From Meloidogyne chitwoodi (taxonomy: Eukaryota; Nematoda; Chromadorea; Rhabditida; Meloidogynidae): DNA of 64,000 nucleotides. Under the pieces are notes generated by a model. That model saw only the letters and a list, made by a program, of their open reading frames with translations, was not told the DNA's origin and did not search any database. The number at the start of each line of letters is the position of its first letter. Positions within the stretch are counted from its first letter, which is position 1. The DNA lies in contig JACZZP010000008.1 of the NCBI GenBank assembly GCA_015183035.1, forward strand, positions 620,001-684,000, given 5' to 3'. This document shows positions 47,596 to 60,100 of the stretch, piece after piece. Made by a program: the position numbers and the translations under genes.

Positions 47596-50500
47596 ATGTA
47601 TTATTATAAATCAATTATTTACCTTTTTTTATTATTATTAATTTTTATTAACACTTTTATTGGAGAAAAATGTAAAAAATGTCCTAAAAATGGAAAAAAA
47701 GGAAATTTGTTTATTAGTCGAATTAAAAGAAGTTTTGGCTGTAATTGTTTTGGAGGGAAAATTAAAAAAGAAAAAGATTTTTATGCTAAAACATTTAAAA
47801 CATTACAAGAAAACAAACAAATTACTGTAAAAGAAGTTTCAGAACAATCTCATGGAGAAACAAGTTCTAAAGGAAAACAAGTTTTTAATCAAATCAAAGA
47901 GGAAAAATCAAATAAAAAAATTTTGTATATTTGTGATAATTTTTATTACTCACATGTTCAATTAAATGTAAATTTTAAATATTTTTTAAAATTTATAAGA
48001 AATTACCTTAGACATTTTCAAACGTGTCCAGACATTTCGTCGACAGAAATTGCACGACATTTCGTCCCAACGGCAAAAAATCGTGGCTCGGGTAAACGAA
48101 ATGTAGTTTTTTTGCCGTAGAGGCAAAATGTCGTGCATTTTGTTCGACGAAATGTACAGGTCCCTTTTCAAATTAAATGCGGTAAAACACCTAAAAAATA
48201 AAAAAACTCTTTAAAAAAATTTCAATTCCCCCTAAAAATTAATTGAAGAAATTAATTTACTCTCTAATATTTTAAAAGATTTTCTCCTTATTTTATAAAT
48301 AATTTAATTAATTAATTAAATTTAGATTACTTTGGTCAAACTTTTAAGAGGAAAATACAATATTGTGGTATGTATATTTTTTCAAATGAAAATAGACTTG
48401 ATAATTTTGTTAATTTTTAAATTCCTTATTTTTATTTTTTTAGGATGTACTTGTTTACACTGAAAAGTATGGAATTGAAATAAAAGATATAAAATTTATT
48501 AATAATATAAAAATAGATGAGAGTCGTTTTAATGAAAATATAGCATCTCAATACAGATTTGAAGATTATAAAAAGTCTAATGACTATAAATATGTTGGTA
48601 TTTATCAGGGTAAATTTTTATTGGTATTTATGTGTTTTTATCCTCTTTTTTAAAATTAAAATTTTTTTAAAATTAATACAACATCTTATTTGAAAGAACT
48701 CATCGAGCTGAGTCGGATAAGACCAAAATAACTTAATTTGGTTAGATTTGAAAAAAGATATAAAAAATAGAAATTCTTTTCCGCGAGTAGCAGCCTCGGT
48801 AATCACTAGATATTCAATCGTTCATAACTTTTTTCAAATCTAACCAAATTAAGTTATTTTGGTCTTATCCGACTCAGCTCGATGAGTTCTTTAAAATAAG
48901 ATGTTAAATTTGTATTAATTTAAAAAAATTTATAATTTAAAAAAAGACCCAAAGCACATAAATACCTTTTTTTTTATAAAATATAAATTTTGTTAAATAA
49001 AAAAATATAAAATTTTATATTTCATTTTTATTATTAAAAAAATAGAAATAATTACAAACGAAGAATTTTTTGAGGAACTTAAACGAAAAAAATATGATAT
49101 TGGAATTGCTGATTTTAATGAAATGTTTGGATCTTTTGCTGTTTTTGAAGCTTTAGAAATTAAAAATACTTTTAATGTTTCACCTAGTGTATTTGTTCCA
49201 CAATATCTTCCCTTTCTTGGAATTAATAATGAAATAATTTATAAAATACCTGGTAATTTTTGAATTATTTAAAAAAACTTTAAACAATTTTTTAAAATTA
49301 TATAAATTTTTTAATTATATATTTATGTAATTGTCTGTTTTTTATATTAATTTGACAAAATTAGGTACTTGTGAGTTTACGTCCACCTAAAAATTATATA
49401 ATTTATCATCAAGAAGATTAGACATTTTGCCAGTAACAAAACGTTTTAGTAGTTGTGAAATTTGTTTAAACAAATATGCACAACTGACAATTTGTTACTG
49501 GCAAAATGTCCATTTTTCTTCTTGATGATAAATTATATAATTTTTAGGTGACGTAAACTACAAAAATACCCAAAATTGAGTCATTTATTTACTTTTACCT
49601 TAAAAATAAGTTTCAAAAATATTAAAAAATATATATTTAATTTATTGGCAATCTTCACCAATTGGGGCGCCACCCCAAATAATCGCAGATGAATAGTAAA
49701 AATGTGTTTTTATGGGTTTTCGAGGTCGCTGATCACGAATCTGATATCAGTTTTTTCTTATCACTAATCCTTATCATTTTATCACTAATTTTAAAAATCA
49801 GATTTTATCATGGATATTTTCCAAATTACTCAGCTTATTAATACAAAAGAATCTGCTATTCGTTTTTTACAACAACGTTTTTACGGTCTGTACCACCACT
49901 ATGCCCATCATGTAATCAGCAACTGAGCGAAAATCTTGATAAAATCTGTTTCTAAAAATTAGTGATAAGAAAAAACTGATATCAGATTCGTGATCAGCGA
50001 CCTCGAACACCCATAAAAACACATTTTTACTATTCCTCTGCGATTATTTGGGGTGGCGCCCCAATTGGTGAAGATTGCCAATTTATTTTTATAGCATTTG
50101 ATTATTTTGCTGAACCAGGAGATTGGGACAATGAAAACGGAATTTGTAAAATAAATTCAAAAAGATATAAAGAAAATAAAGAAAAACAAGAAATTAATAT
50201 TAATGGTTTAAAAAACGATATGTGTATTTTTGCCCCAGAATGTTATAAAAAACCATTCTACTATAAAATTAGCGGTCCTCCAGATTTATACGAAGAAACA
50301 TTTGAATATACAGAAATAATAGAAGGAATAAATAAATCTCCTAAATTTGATGTTTTATTTAATAAAATTAAATATCATTTTGTTAATCAACATCAATTTG
50401 GAATTTTTAAAGATTTTCCCGAACATGATAAAATTATTTATATTGGTGGTATTCTTGTTAAAGAAAAAGAACTTTTATCGAGGAAAAAACAAAATGATGT

Positions 50501-51598
50501 AAATTTTATAATAAAAAATTAAATTTAAAAAATATAGGTTAATTATTTAAGGAAATTACAGCATTCTGACATTTCTTTTTTATTAAAAAATTAAAATTAA
50601 AAAAAGATTTGGGCCCAATTAATTTCCAATCCATGGGTCCTTTCCTTAAAATAACCTTTTAAATTTAAAAATAAAAGAATTGGACATAAATTTAAGGTTA
50701 TAGCGGGAAATTGGTTAAAACTGGTCTTTTAACCCTCTTTTGATAAATAAAAAAATAATTTAAAGGAAAATTGTAATGTTTTTCTCTCATTTGGTACTAT
50801 TGGTATTGAGGGAATAGATAATATTTTTGATAAATTAAAAGAAGAAGATTTAATTAAACAAATGTTTGATGTTTTTTCAATTTATAATGAATGTATATTT
50901 AATATAAGAATAAATAAAGAATATGTACCAGAAGAATATTCAGAGAATAAAAAAATTATTATTTTAGAAAACTTTGTTGATCAGCAAAAAATATTAGGTA
51001 ATTAATTATTTATTTTTTATTTATTTTTAATTAATTAATTTTTAATTTTAAGCTAATGAAAATACAATTTTATTTATTTCTCATTGTGGAGTGAACAGTT
51101 TGAATGAGGTAAATATTTTTAATTTATTTTTTTTTAATTTTTATGATCCAGAAAAGGGATAATTTTTCAATTAAATTAATTAATTTATTTTCATTAATTT
51201 TATTTAAATAAAATTAATTTAATAGTCAATATATGCTGGTGTTCCATTACTTTGTATTCCATTTAGTGGTGATCAATTTTACAATGCATCTTTTGTTGAA
51301 CAAAAAGGAATTGGAATTTATTTAAGTAAAAATTGTACAAATTGTAATAAGGATGATATGAAAATAACAAATAAGAATTTTACAAAAGATTTTGAAAATG
51401 CTCTTAATAAAATATTAAAAAAAGAGTAAGTAAATTTAAAAAATTTAAAAAATAAAAATGAATTTTAGTCAAAATGGTCAATATAATAATGGTCAATATC
51501 ATAAGGCTGCAGATATACTGCGAAAAGAAATTCATAAAAAAATGAATAATGATATGATAAAAGAACATTTTTTAGAAATGATTGATGAAAATAGTTAA
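47596..51598 (+). CDS. UDP-glycosyltransferase (GT1), intact signature
   Basis: Transfers sugar from a UDP-sugar to small lipophilic acceptors, typically in the ER. Nine exons join in phase (47596-47967, 48326-48367, 48444-48609, 49046-49252, 50095-50498, 50766-50997, 51053-51108, 51226-51425, 51469-51598) to 602 residues. Signal peptide MYYYKSIIYLFLLLLIFINT. A Lys-rich insert follows before KKILYICDNFYYSHVQLN, the true first strand. Acceptor side: KKYDIGIADFNEMFGSFAVF. Linker: HDKIIYIGGILV. Donor side: NVFLSFGTIGIEGI and the UGT signature FISHCGVNSLNESIYAGVP followed by LLCIPFSGDQFYNA, with the His, Asn, Ser, Glu, Asp and Gln contacts present. It ends EMIDENS with no C-terminal membrane anchor, which most animal UGTs have. 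The codon for the start is the first ATG before the hydrophobic run. Introns 1, 3 and 4 hold four transposable elements. Confidence 0.9.
48023..48164 (-). mobile_element. Foldback element family F1, copy 3
   Basis: A 142-base inverted-orientation copy in UGT intron 1. Perfect 8-base target duplication TTTTCAAA at 48015-48022 and 48165-48172, which fixes the ends of the whole family. Confidence 0.92.
48623..48966. mobile_element. 344-bp inverted-repeat element in UGT intron 3
   Basis: Starts GGTATTTATGTG and ends with its inverse. Both arms contain ACTCATCGAGCTGAGTCGGA followed by TAAGACCAAAATAACTTAAT in inverted orientation, over 120 bases. Flanks TTTTTATT and TTTTTTTT agree at 7 of 8, but this is low-complexity. 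Confidence 0.8.
49364..49570. mobile_element. 207-bp inverted-repeat element in UGT intron 4
   Basis: Starts GGTACTTGTGAGTTTACGTC. The reverse-complemented right end is GGTATTTTTGTAGTTTACGT. Arms of about 85 bases share ATTATATAATTTATCATCAA. Flanks CAAAATTA and CAAAATTG form a 7-of-8 target duplication. Confidence 0.82.
49647..50079 (+). mobile_element. Merlin-like deletion derivative, frameshifted transposase start
   Basis: A 433-base element starting GGCAATCTTCACCAATTGGG with inverted repeats of about 165 bases. Perfect 8-base duplication AATTTATT at 49639-49646 and 50080-50087. The centre has a short ORF at 49810-49926, MDIFQITQLINTKESAIRFL, then QQRFYG. In the next frame LCPSCNQQLSEN follows, a Cys-x-x-Cys knuckle where the transposase zinc ribbon should be. 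Confidence 0.82.
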
Positions 51599-52342
51599 AG
51601 AAAAAGAGAAGAAAAATTCAAAGTTTTGATTTAAATTTTTCCCTTTTTTAAATGCTTTTATTGAAAACTTTCTCCCCTTTAGTACATTTAATCACAACTT
51701 TTTTTTTAAATTATTTTTACCAATTTATATATTAAGAATTGGCTGAATTTTAAGAACTTAGAAAATAGTTTTAGGGGATCAACCCTGAATATCGAAACCC
51801 TGAATATCTAATTAGCCAATTTGCCAATTTGGTCAAGTAATAAAACACTCCTTGTAGGTCCAAGTTTGAATGGGACCAAATTGTTTTAAGAGATTTGACC
51901 GAATTGGCAATTGGACCAATTGGCTAATAGATATTCAGGGTTTCGATATTCAGGGGTGGACCCAGTTTTAGTATTCTTCCCTTTTTAAAATATTCGCTCA
52001 TTGACGAAAAGTCAGTTACGAAATTTGGTAGAGCCTTAATTTCAATGTTTTTCACACAAATATGATTTTTTTTGCATAAATCGCAATTTTATTGATTTAA
52101 TTATTTAAAAAATTAAATAATATATTTTATATTTCTATTTATTTTTTATTTTTATGACTAGCTATATTTGACTGCAAAGAGCCACGTTTATATTTACATA
52201 TTTATTGTCAACTATTTTGCTAAAGATCTTTAATATATTAACAAGAGAATTGACACATTATTTTAAAATGTTTGTTTTAATTTTTTACTTAATTTTAATT
52301 TAAATTTCAGAAAATTTAGCCTAAACACAATTAATAATAATA
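51599..52342. other. Intergenic, UGT to SLC37 gene
   Basis: Holds the element at 51775-51963. TTTCAG ends at 52310, 33 bases before the SLC37 ATG, and is a candidate trans-splice or 5' UTR acceptor. Confidence 0.5.
51775..51963. mobile_element. 189-bp inverted-repeat element
   Basis: Starts GGGATCAACCCTGAATATCG. The reverse-complemented right end is GGGTCCACCCCTGAATATCG. Arms of about 65 bases. Perfect 8-base target duplication AGTTTTAG at 51767-51774 and 51964-51971. Confidence 0.88.
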
Positions 52343-54459
52343 ATGATTTATGTTCGAAGAGATCATTTAATTGTTTTTGTTCTCACATTTTTTAGGTTTG
52401 TTAAATTTCTAATTCTTTTTCCCCAATTTTAATTATAGTTTTTAACTTGTTTTAAATGTTTTTCAATTTATTTTTTATTTTATTAGTTATGCATTATATC
52501 ATGCTTCTCGTAAAGCTTTGAGTAGTGTTAAAGCTTCAATTTCTCAAGATTGGACTTCTAATTCAACTCATCATCAACCTCTTTTTAATGATTTATCTTC
52601 CGCACAAAATTTTCTTGGCTCTCTTGATGCGCTTTTTATGTTTTTCTATGCTATTTCACTTGTTTTTTGGGGTTGGTTAGGTGATCGGATGAATCCAGTT
52701 TGTGTTGTTGTTTTTGGAATGATTGGATCTGCACTTACGGTTTTCTTTTAAATTTTTTATTTTTTCGATTCTTTTAAAGCTAAATTTAATTTAAAAAGTT
52801 AAATTTAGTTAACAGCTTTTGGTTCACTTCCCTATTGGCTTGCTTGGTATTCATTAACTTGGTATATTTTTACTTGGTCATTATTTGGTATAGTTCAAGC
52901 TTGTGGTTGGCCTAATGAAGTTACAATTATGGTTAATTATTTATTTTTTAGAATTTTATTTATTTTATTTTTTAAGGCAAATTGGTTTACCCAAACAAAT
53001 CGTGGAGCAGTTATGGGACTTTGGTCTGCTTGTCAACCTGTTGGAAATATTGTTGGGGCAATTATTGCATCATTTACTCTTTCAATGGGTTATCAGGTTT
53101 TTTTAAGTCTTTTTTATTTAATTCAAAATTTTACTTTAAGTCAGTTTTTGTTTTCAATTCTTTAATAATCCTAATTGGAGGGATTATAATGTTAATTTTT
53201 GTTAAACCAAAGCCAACAACAATTTTAACAAACCAAATGACTTGTGAAGTACCAAATAATGAACAAAGAGTTGTGACCACTAATGGAAATTATTCTTTGG
53301 AATCTGATGATGTATACCAGGAAATTTTGAGGTTTTTCTTTGAGATAGTTTAAGTGATTATATTTCTTTTTTGCCTTTTTTCAAAGTTTTATTTTTTTGT
53401 TTTTTTTCAGTCCAAGAAGAACTTCAACATCCAGACCTATCAGAATGTGTGAAGCAATATTTCTTCCTAGCGTTCTCCCGGTTTCTTTTTTTTTTAAATG
53501 AATAAAATATATTTAATTAATTAATTAAAGTATTGCCTTTGTAATGCTTGCCTTAAATTTGTTAATTATGCCTTCTTCTTTTGGCTCCCATTTTATTTAA
53601 CTTTTAAATATCAATGGAATGAATCAGAGGCAAATCGACTTTCTATTTGGTATGATATTGGAGGAATATTTGGATCTATTATTGGTGGAATTGCTTCAGT
53701 ATTTTTATTTTTTTAATAAATTAATTAATTTTTTGATTGAAACAAATGTTGTTTCTTTGAAAATAATGAAACTTTGAAATCGTAAATAAATTTTGAAAAA
53801 TTTATTTAAATTTTTTTATTAAATTTTCTCAACTTTTTTAACACTCTTTAATTTATAAAATATTTAATTTTTATTAAATTATTAATTTTTAAATTTAAAG
53901 GATCGTCTAAAACATCGAAGCCCAGTTTTAATTTCAATGTTAATCTGTTCTCTTCCATTATTATTTTTATATGCCAGTTTAGGCCCTAACGTATTTCTTC
54001 ATATTATTGGAATGTCTTTGTTAGGCTTTACAATATCTGGGCCTTATAATTTAATTGTTAGTACAATCTCTGTTGATTTAGGATCACAATCTTCACTTGC
54101 AGGAAATGCTGAGGTTTAATTAATTAATTTTTAAATTTTATTAAAATAATTTAAAAATTAAAGGCAATGTCTACGGTTACTGGTTTAATTGATGGAACTG
54201 GTTCTGCTGGTTCTGCTCTAGGACAATTATTTATTCCTCTAATACAAAATAGTTTAGGATGGAATTGGGTATTTTATCTTTTTGTTTTGATGGTAAGAAA
54301 ATTAAAAAAGAATTTATTTAAAATTAATTTTAGAATATTCTCTCTGTTTTGTGCCTTATGAGAAGATTTGTGCATGATTTAAAACTTATTTGGTTAACTA
54401 AAGAAAATTCTGAAAGGGAACAAAGGCAAGAAAATGAACCTTTATTGGGTATTAATTAA
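52343..54459 (+). CDS. SLC37A: SLC37-type sugar-phosphate/phosphate antiporter (MFS)
   Basis: Twelve-helix major facilitator of the organophosphate:phosphate antiporter group, usually in the ER membrane. Exon 1 encodes MIYVRRDHLIVFVLTFFS. The next exon opens YALYHASRKALSSVKASIS, the family's N-terminal signature. Then LDALFMFFYAISLVFWGWLG followed by DRMNPVCVV (the helix 2-3 loop), WYSLTWYIFTWSLFGIVQAC, the block WFTQTNRGAVMGLWSACQPV, the central hydrophilic loop, LCNACLKFVNYAFFFWLPFY, YDIGGIFGSIIGGIASDRL, GFTISGPYNLIVSTISVDLG, GLIDGTGSAGSALGQLFIPL and the last helix WNWVFYLFVLMNILSVLCLM. It ends with a hydrophilic tail NEPLLGIN. Whether it is closest to SLC37A1, A2 or A3 cannot be settled by eye. 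The substrate is inferred from the family only. Confidence 0.9.
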
Positions 54460-57117
54460 ATAAATAATTAATTTGACTATTTTAATATCTTTAAATATTT
54501 TAAAATATTTAAATTATTTTTTCAAAAGAATTTTTATTATTTTTTGACATTTAAAAAATGAAACTGAAAAAAAATAATAAACAAAAAAAATTTTTTTTCT
54601 TAATAAAATATTTGAAAATTTTTAAATAAATTTTTTTTAGAAATTGTTAGATTTTCTTATTATTTTAAATATTTTTCTTTTTCTAAAATTTGCTTTAAAT
54701 TTTTAAAATATTTTTTTTTTTCTTTTTCCTTTAATTTTTGAATTTTTTTTTTTAAATTAAATTTTTCTATTTAGCCTGGTAAATTTAAATTTTTATTAAT
54801 CTTTCAAAAAAATTTTTAAATATTTATATTATGAAATTTTTTTTTTAATTTATATGACGCATAATAATTTAATAAATGCTTAATAATAATCTGTGATTAA
54901 TTTTAGCGACCATTTTTTGATAAGAAAATTTTTAGTAAAAAAGCGTTTTTTGGAGTAAAATAAATATTTATATGAAGGTGGTAGTGTTTTAATCCTTTGG
55001 GTTGGAGAAAAGCAAATAATTTGTTTATATAAATATAAAATTGTAGTTTAATTACTTTAATTTGTTCATTTTTTAATTTTTAATATATTTTTGAAACATT
55101 TACAATTATTAAATTTAAATAGATAAATTTAAGCTTCATAATTTAAAAAACAAAATTTAATGGAAATTGTTTATATTTAAAAACTTGTTTTACAAATTTG
55201 TTTTACCATTTGTTTTTAAAACTTGTTTTTTTAAGTTTTTAGAAAATATACCTACCTATATATATATTTAGTTATAGTCTAACAACATGTTTTTGGTAAA
55301 ATTTTTTAAAGCTTGTTTTACAAATCGTAAAAACAAAAACTTTTCTACAATTGTTTTACAATTATATAGTTTATGAAACATTTACTAATTTTCTTATATT
55401 TTTTAAATGATGTTTTTTTATTTTTGGCTCAAAAAAATTAATTTTACAATAAAAAAATAATTTTTTTAAATAAATTTCCGGTTAATTTTTAACAACAATT
55501 TCTATTTTTATATTTTAAACCAATTTATTAAAAATTAAATTTAAGCATTTGTTTTTTTAAATTAATTTTATAATAAATTCAAGTTGCTTTTTATATTTAA
55601 TTTTTTATTTAATTAAATAATAAAATTGGAGGAAAAGAAAAAAAAACCTTTTTTAGGTTTGTAATTAAATTAATTATAATTTTATTTTTTAAAATTAAAT
55701 TAATATATATTTTTGCCTTTTATTGTTGGAACAGATTAAGAAATAATTTTTAATTTTGCTAAGAAATGTTGCCTTTTTAAATATAAATAAAATTATTTAA
55801 AATATTTTTACACAAAATTATATCTATATTAATATTATTTTAAATATAAATTTTATAAAAAAATTTATTTTATTTTCTTTTAAATTTTAAAAATAATAAT
55901 ATAATGTATATATCTATTTTTTAGAATTTGTTTTTATTTATAAATATATTTTATTTTTACCAATATTTCCAAACATAAGAAACTCTTAGGTATATTTTCT
56001 TCAGTTTCACAATTTATCTTTATATATTTTTACAAATTTTTTTTTTAAATGTTTTAAAACTCTTTTCTCTTGTTTTACAACTTGCATCCTTTTACTTTGT
56101 TTTTTCAACACTTGTTTTACAATTTGTTTTTAGTATTTTACAACTTATTACTATAAATACAAATTTTATTTAAACCTTAATTTTAATTTTAAAAGCTTTT
56201 TTTTTATCGAAAACTTTTTTGTTTCAGTCTGGAGGAATAAATTTTTTTATTTTAATTTTTATTATTAAACTCAAAATGGAAAACTTGTAAATAAATAAAT
56301 ATAGACATAAAAATAATATATTTATTTATTTTTTTGTTAAAAAAATATATTCACCAAACAATTGAATATATAAAAATATTTTACTGCTTTTTTCTTAAAA
56401 TAAATATATTTTCTTCTTAAATATTTTCTTTCCATAAACAATAATAATCGTTTATTTGAACAAGAAATTGATCCTGTCTAAGCTTATTTTTCCTTTTTTT
56501 ACAATCTTCTTTTTAATTTTCTTCTTTGCAATTGAATTGAAAATAAATATTTAAAGGTTTATATTTAAGCATTTACCTAAAATTAATATATAATTGACCA
56601 ACAAAACTGCTAATAATAAAAAAAGGATTATTTACATTTTTTGGTTTATTTCCTAAAGTTATATATTTTCGCGCACTTTACTCTAAGATTACTGTTATTT
56701 TTTCTTCAAACCCGCCCTTTTCCGTTCTTTTCTAAACAAAACATTCAATGGGTGGGAGAAACTATTATTTATTTACTATTTTTCTTTTTAATTTTTTTTT
56801 TCTCGCTACCGTTTATTTTGTATTTTGTTATCTAAATACATATTTCTCTATTATTTTAAAACTTTTTTACTATTAAAGTTTAAAACAAACTTTTATTGAA
56901 ACTTTTAAACAATTGTTTTAAAGTTTTAATTTTCATAAACTTGTTCTGTTTTAAAGCTTGTTTTAAAACTTTTTTTTTTTACTTATTCTATGAATGTTTT
57001 TAATACAACATTCCTATATATGTTTTTACAACTTGTTTTACATTATGTTTTACAAATTGTTTTACATTTTCTTTTTACAACTTGTCTTACAACTTAATTT
57101 TTATTTTTAGAGAAAAT
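54460..57117. other. Intergenic, 2.6 kb upstream of KLF gene, with repeated motif
   Basis: No ORF of note. From about 55170 to 57095 the word CTTGTTTTACAA and close variants recur more than ten times, mostly on the plus strand and densest just before the KLF start (57020-57090). Confidence 0.55.
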
Positions 57118-60100
57118 ATGGTACAACAACAAGAAACTAATTCATTTAATAATTTTCAAATCCAACAACAACAACAACATTTTCGAAATAATTTTCGATT
57201 ACAAAATGAATTACAATTACAACAACAAAATTGTAATATAAATTATTATTCCTCTAATTTTCAAAAACTTGATGAACAAGAACAATTATTTTTTAATAAC
57301 AATAATGACCAATCTTTATTATTTGGATATTTTTGGCCTTCAATGGTTTATTCTTTTGATATTTTTGAATATCAAGAACAAAAGGAGAGAGGAAAAGAAG
57401 AAAAGGATTTTAGCAAATCTCAATGTAATTTAATTAATTTATTTTTTTTAGTATTATTTTGCTTACTTTTTCGTTATTTAAAAAAATATACCCTTATTTT
57501 CCTTTATTTTTATTACATTTTTCCTCTTTAATATTAACGGCACCGATAGAGAAAAATTATAAACTTATCGGTCTTTTTAAAGATATTAGTCATAAAATAT
57601 ATAAAGGTCGAGAAAAAGAATTAAGAGAGAATAAAAACTTTATTTAAATAAATATTTTATTTGGCTATTGCCAGTCATTAAACAAACAAAATAAAAATTA
57701 ATGTCCCTGCGAATTTTATTTTTTTTCTCATCATTTTTTATCTACAAATTTAAGAAAATAAAGGTGTTAAAAAGAAGAAAAAATTCAATATATCGGAAAA
57801 AATAATATTTTTTTAATTTAATAATAATTATTAAATTAATTTTTAAATATTAAATTAATCATTTTTTAAATTATCTATTTTTTAAGATTTTAACAATTCT
57901 CATTATCATCAACATTTTAATAATAATAATATAATAATGTCACAACAACAATTTAATAATATTTCTCCTTCAAAATCACCATCAAAATTGACAAATTGTA
58001 TTTCAACAACTCCATGTTCTACTCCCTCATCTTCCTCAAATTTTCAAAATTTAAAAAATAATAATTTATTTCCTTTATTTTACGGAAATGATAGTCAGGT
58101 GAAAATTTAAAATATTTGATAAAAAAATCAATGGTAGAAAAGAAAAATTAATTTTTATTAAATTTATATTAAATTTCTTTCTCTCCTATTATTTTATTAA
58201 AAAAATCTTTATTTAAAATTAATTAATTAATATTTTTATTAATTTTAAAGAATATAATTCAACAACAACAAGCCTTTCAAATGCAACAAAATCAAGCACC
58301 TATTAGTAATAACCAATATAATGAAATAAACTCTTCTTCTAATTTTCAATGTTTAACAAAAACAAATGAATTTACTCAACAACAACAATTTATTAATTCA
58401 ACATTTGTTCCCGAACAAGTTTATTTTCCAAAACAAACAACAAAACAACAACAAACATTATTAGAAAATCAACAACAACAATCTCAACATTTAACATTTC
58501 AACAACAACAACATTTTAATAATTTTGATGATTTTACATTGTTTGGACAAAATACAATTGAACAACAACAAATAACAAATGAAAATATTATTGACAATGA
58601 ACATTTTTCTACTAAAGATGACAATGTTTTGACTGAAAATACTAAAGTTGTTCTTAAAAGGTAATTAAAAAGTTTTAATATTTTAAAATATTTTTTAAAT
58701 TTTTTAGAGAAATTATTGAAGAGGATAATAATCAACTTGTTGATGACGATGATTGTCTCTCATTAGATACATTCCAATTTGGATATTCTTTACCTGTAAA
58801 TTCTATGACATCAATTGCCAATATGTCAGAAAATGTAAAATTTTAAATAAAAATAATAATACTTACCGTATTTATTTTAATATAATATTACCGTAAATAT
58901 TATCTTTTTCAACCTCCTCTATAGTTGAGATAATATTAGAGGGTGGGACTAATTAGAATAAATATGGTAATTATTATTTTTAAGGTTTTTAATTCTTCTT
59001 CAATTTCTTCTTATTCTTCTCCTTCTTCATCTTCCAACTCTTCTTGTAATGCTTCTTCTTTTTCTGATAAATTTAATCAACAACAAATCTGTAATAAATT
59101 AAATAATATTTCTTTATCCTCAAATAATAATATATCTACTACAACATTCGCAGATTTATTACCTCCAGATATTAGTGCTAAAGTTTTTTGTCCACCTAGT
59201 TCAGTTAATCCAAAATCAGCTCGTAGAATGCCTCGAAAAAGTCGACAAGAATTGTGTCATAAACGAATACATTGCTGCTATTTTCCAAGTAAATTTATAA
59301 ACTTTACTCTTTTTCTCTGTCTTTTTTCTGCCAAGTTATTTTCAGTGATTTTTAGGTTTATTTTTCTCTATAAAGTTTATTTTAAGTTTTTACAATTCAT
59401 TTCTCTACCAAGTTTATTTTTGTTGTTTATTGTTAATTAAATGTGTATATATTAAAAAAACTCCATGTTCTAATATAATTAAAAATATTCTTTAACTTTA
59501 TTACTCAGCCTTTCCTCTTACTCCTCTTTACTGTATCTCTCTCTCTTTTTTTCACTTCTTTCACATATTATAAAAGATTAGGTAAAACAATATCCAAAAT
59601 TCTTATACAAACTTTTAGCTTAAAACTAAAATTAATAAAAGAATTTATGAAGAAGAATTAAAAAATTCATGAGATTTTGTCTTCTTATTCTAGCAAAAAT
59701 TCTTTACCAAAAAATAAAGGCAAATAAATGAATTAATAAATAATAATTTGGCAAAAAAATAAAGTTTATGAACAGAATGGCATAGAAAAACTTTAAAAAC
59801 TGTTTAGGATATTAAGTAGATCTTTTTAATCTCTTTTTCCTTCCTATTCTTATTTTTATTTGTATTGCGCAATGAAACAATAAATAAAATTGGCAAAATA
59901 AAGGATAATTCCTTTAATTTTTTTCTAAGATTTTTCTTCAATATTTACAATTAAAAATAAAAAAAATGAATTTTATAATTTATTACCTGGAAATATTTTT
60001 TTTAATTAAAAAAAATTATTTAAATTTATTTTTTAGATTGTACAAAAGTCTACACAAAGTCAAGCCACTTAAAAGCGCATCAACGGCTTCACACTGGTAA

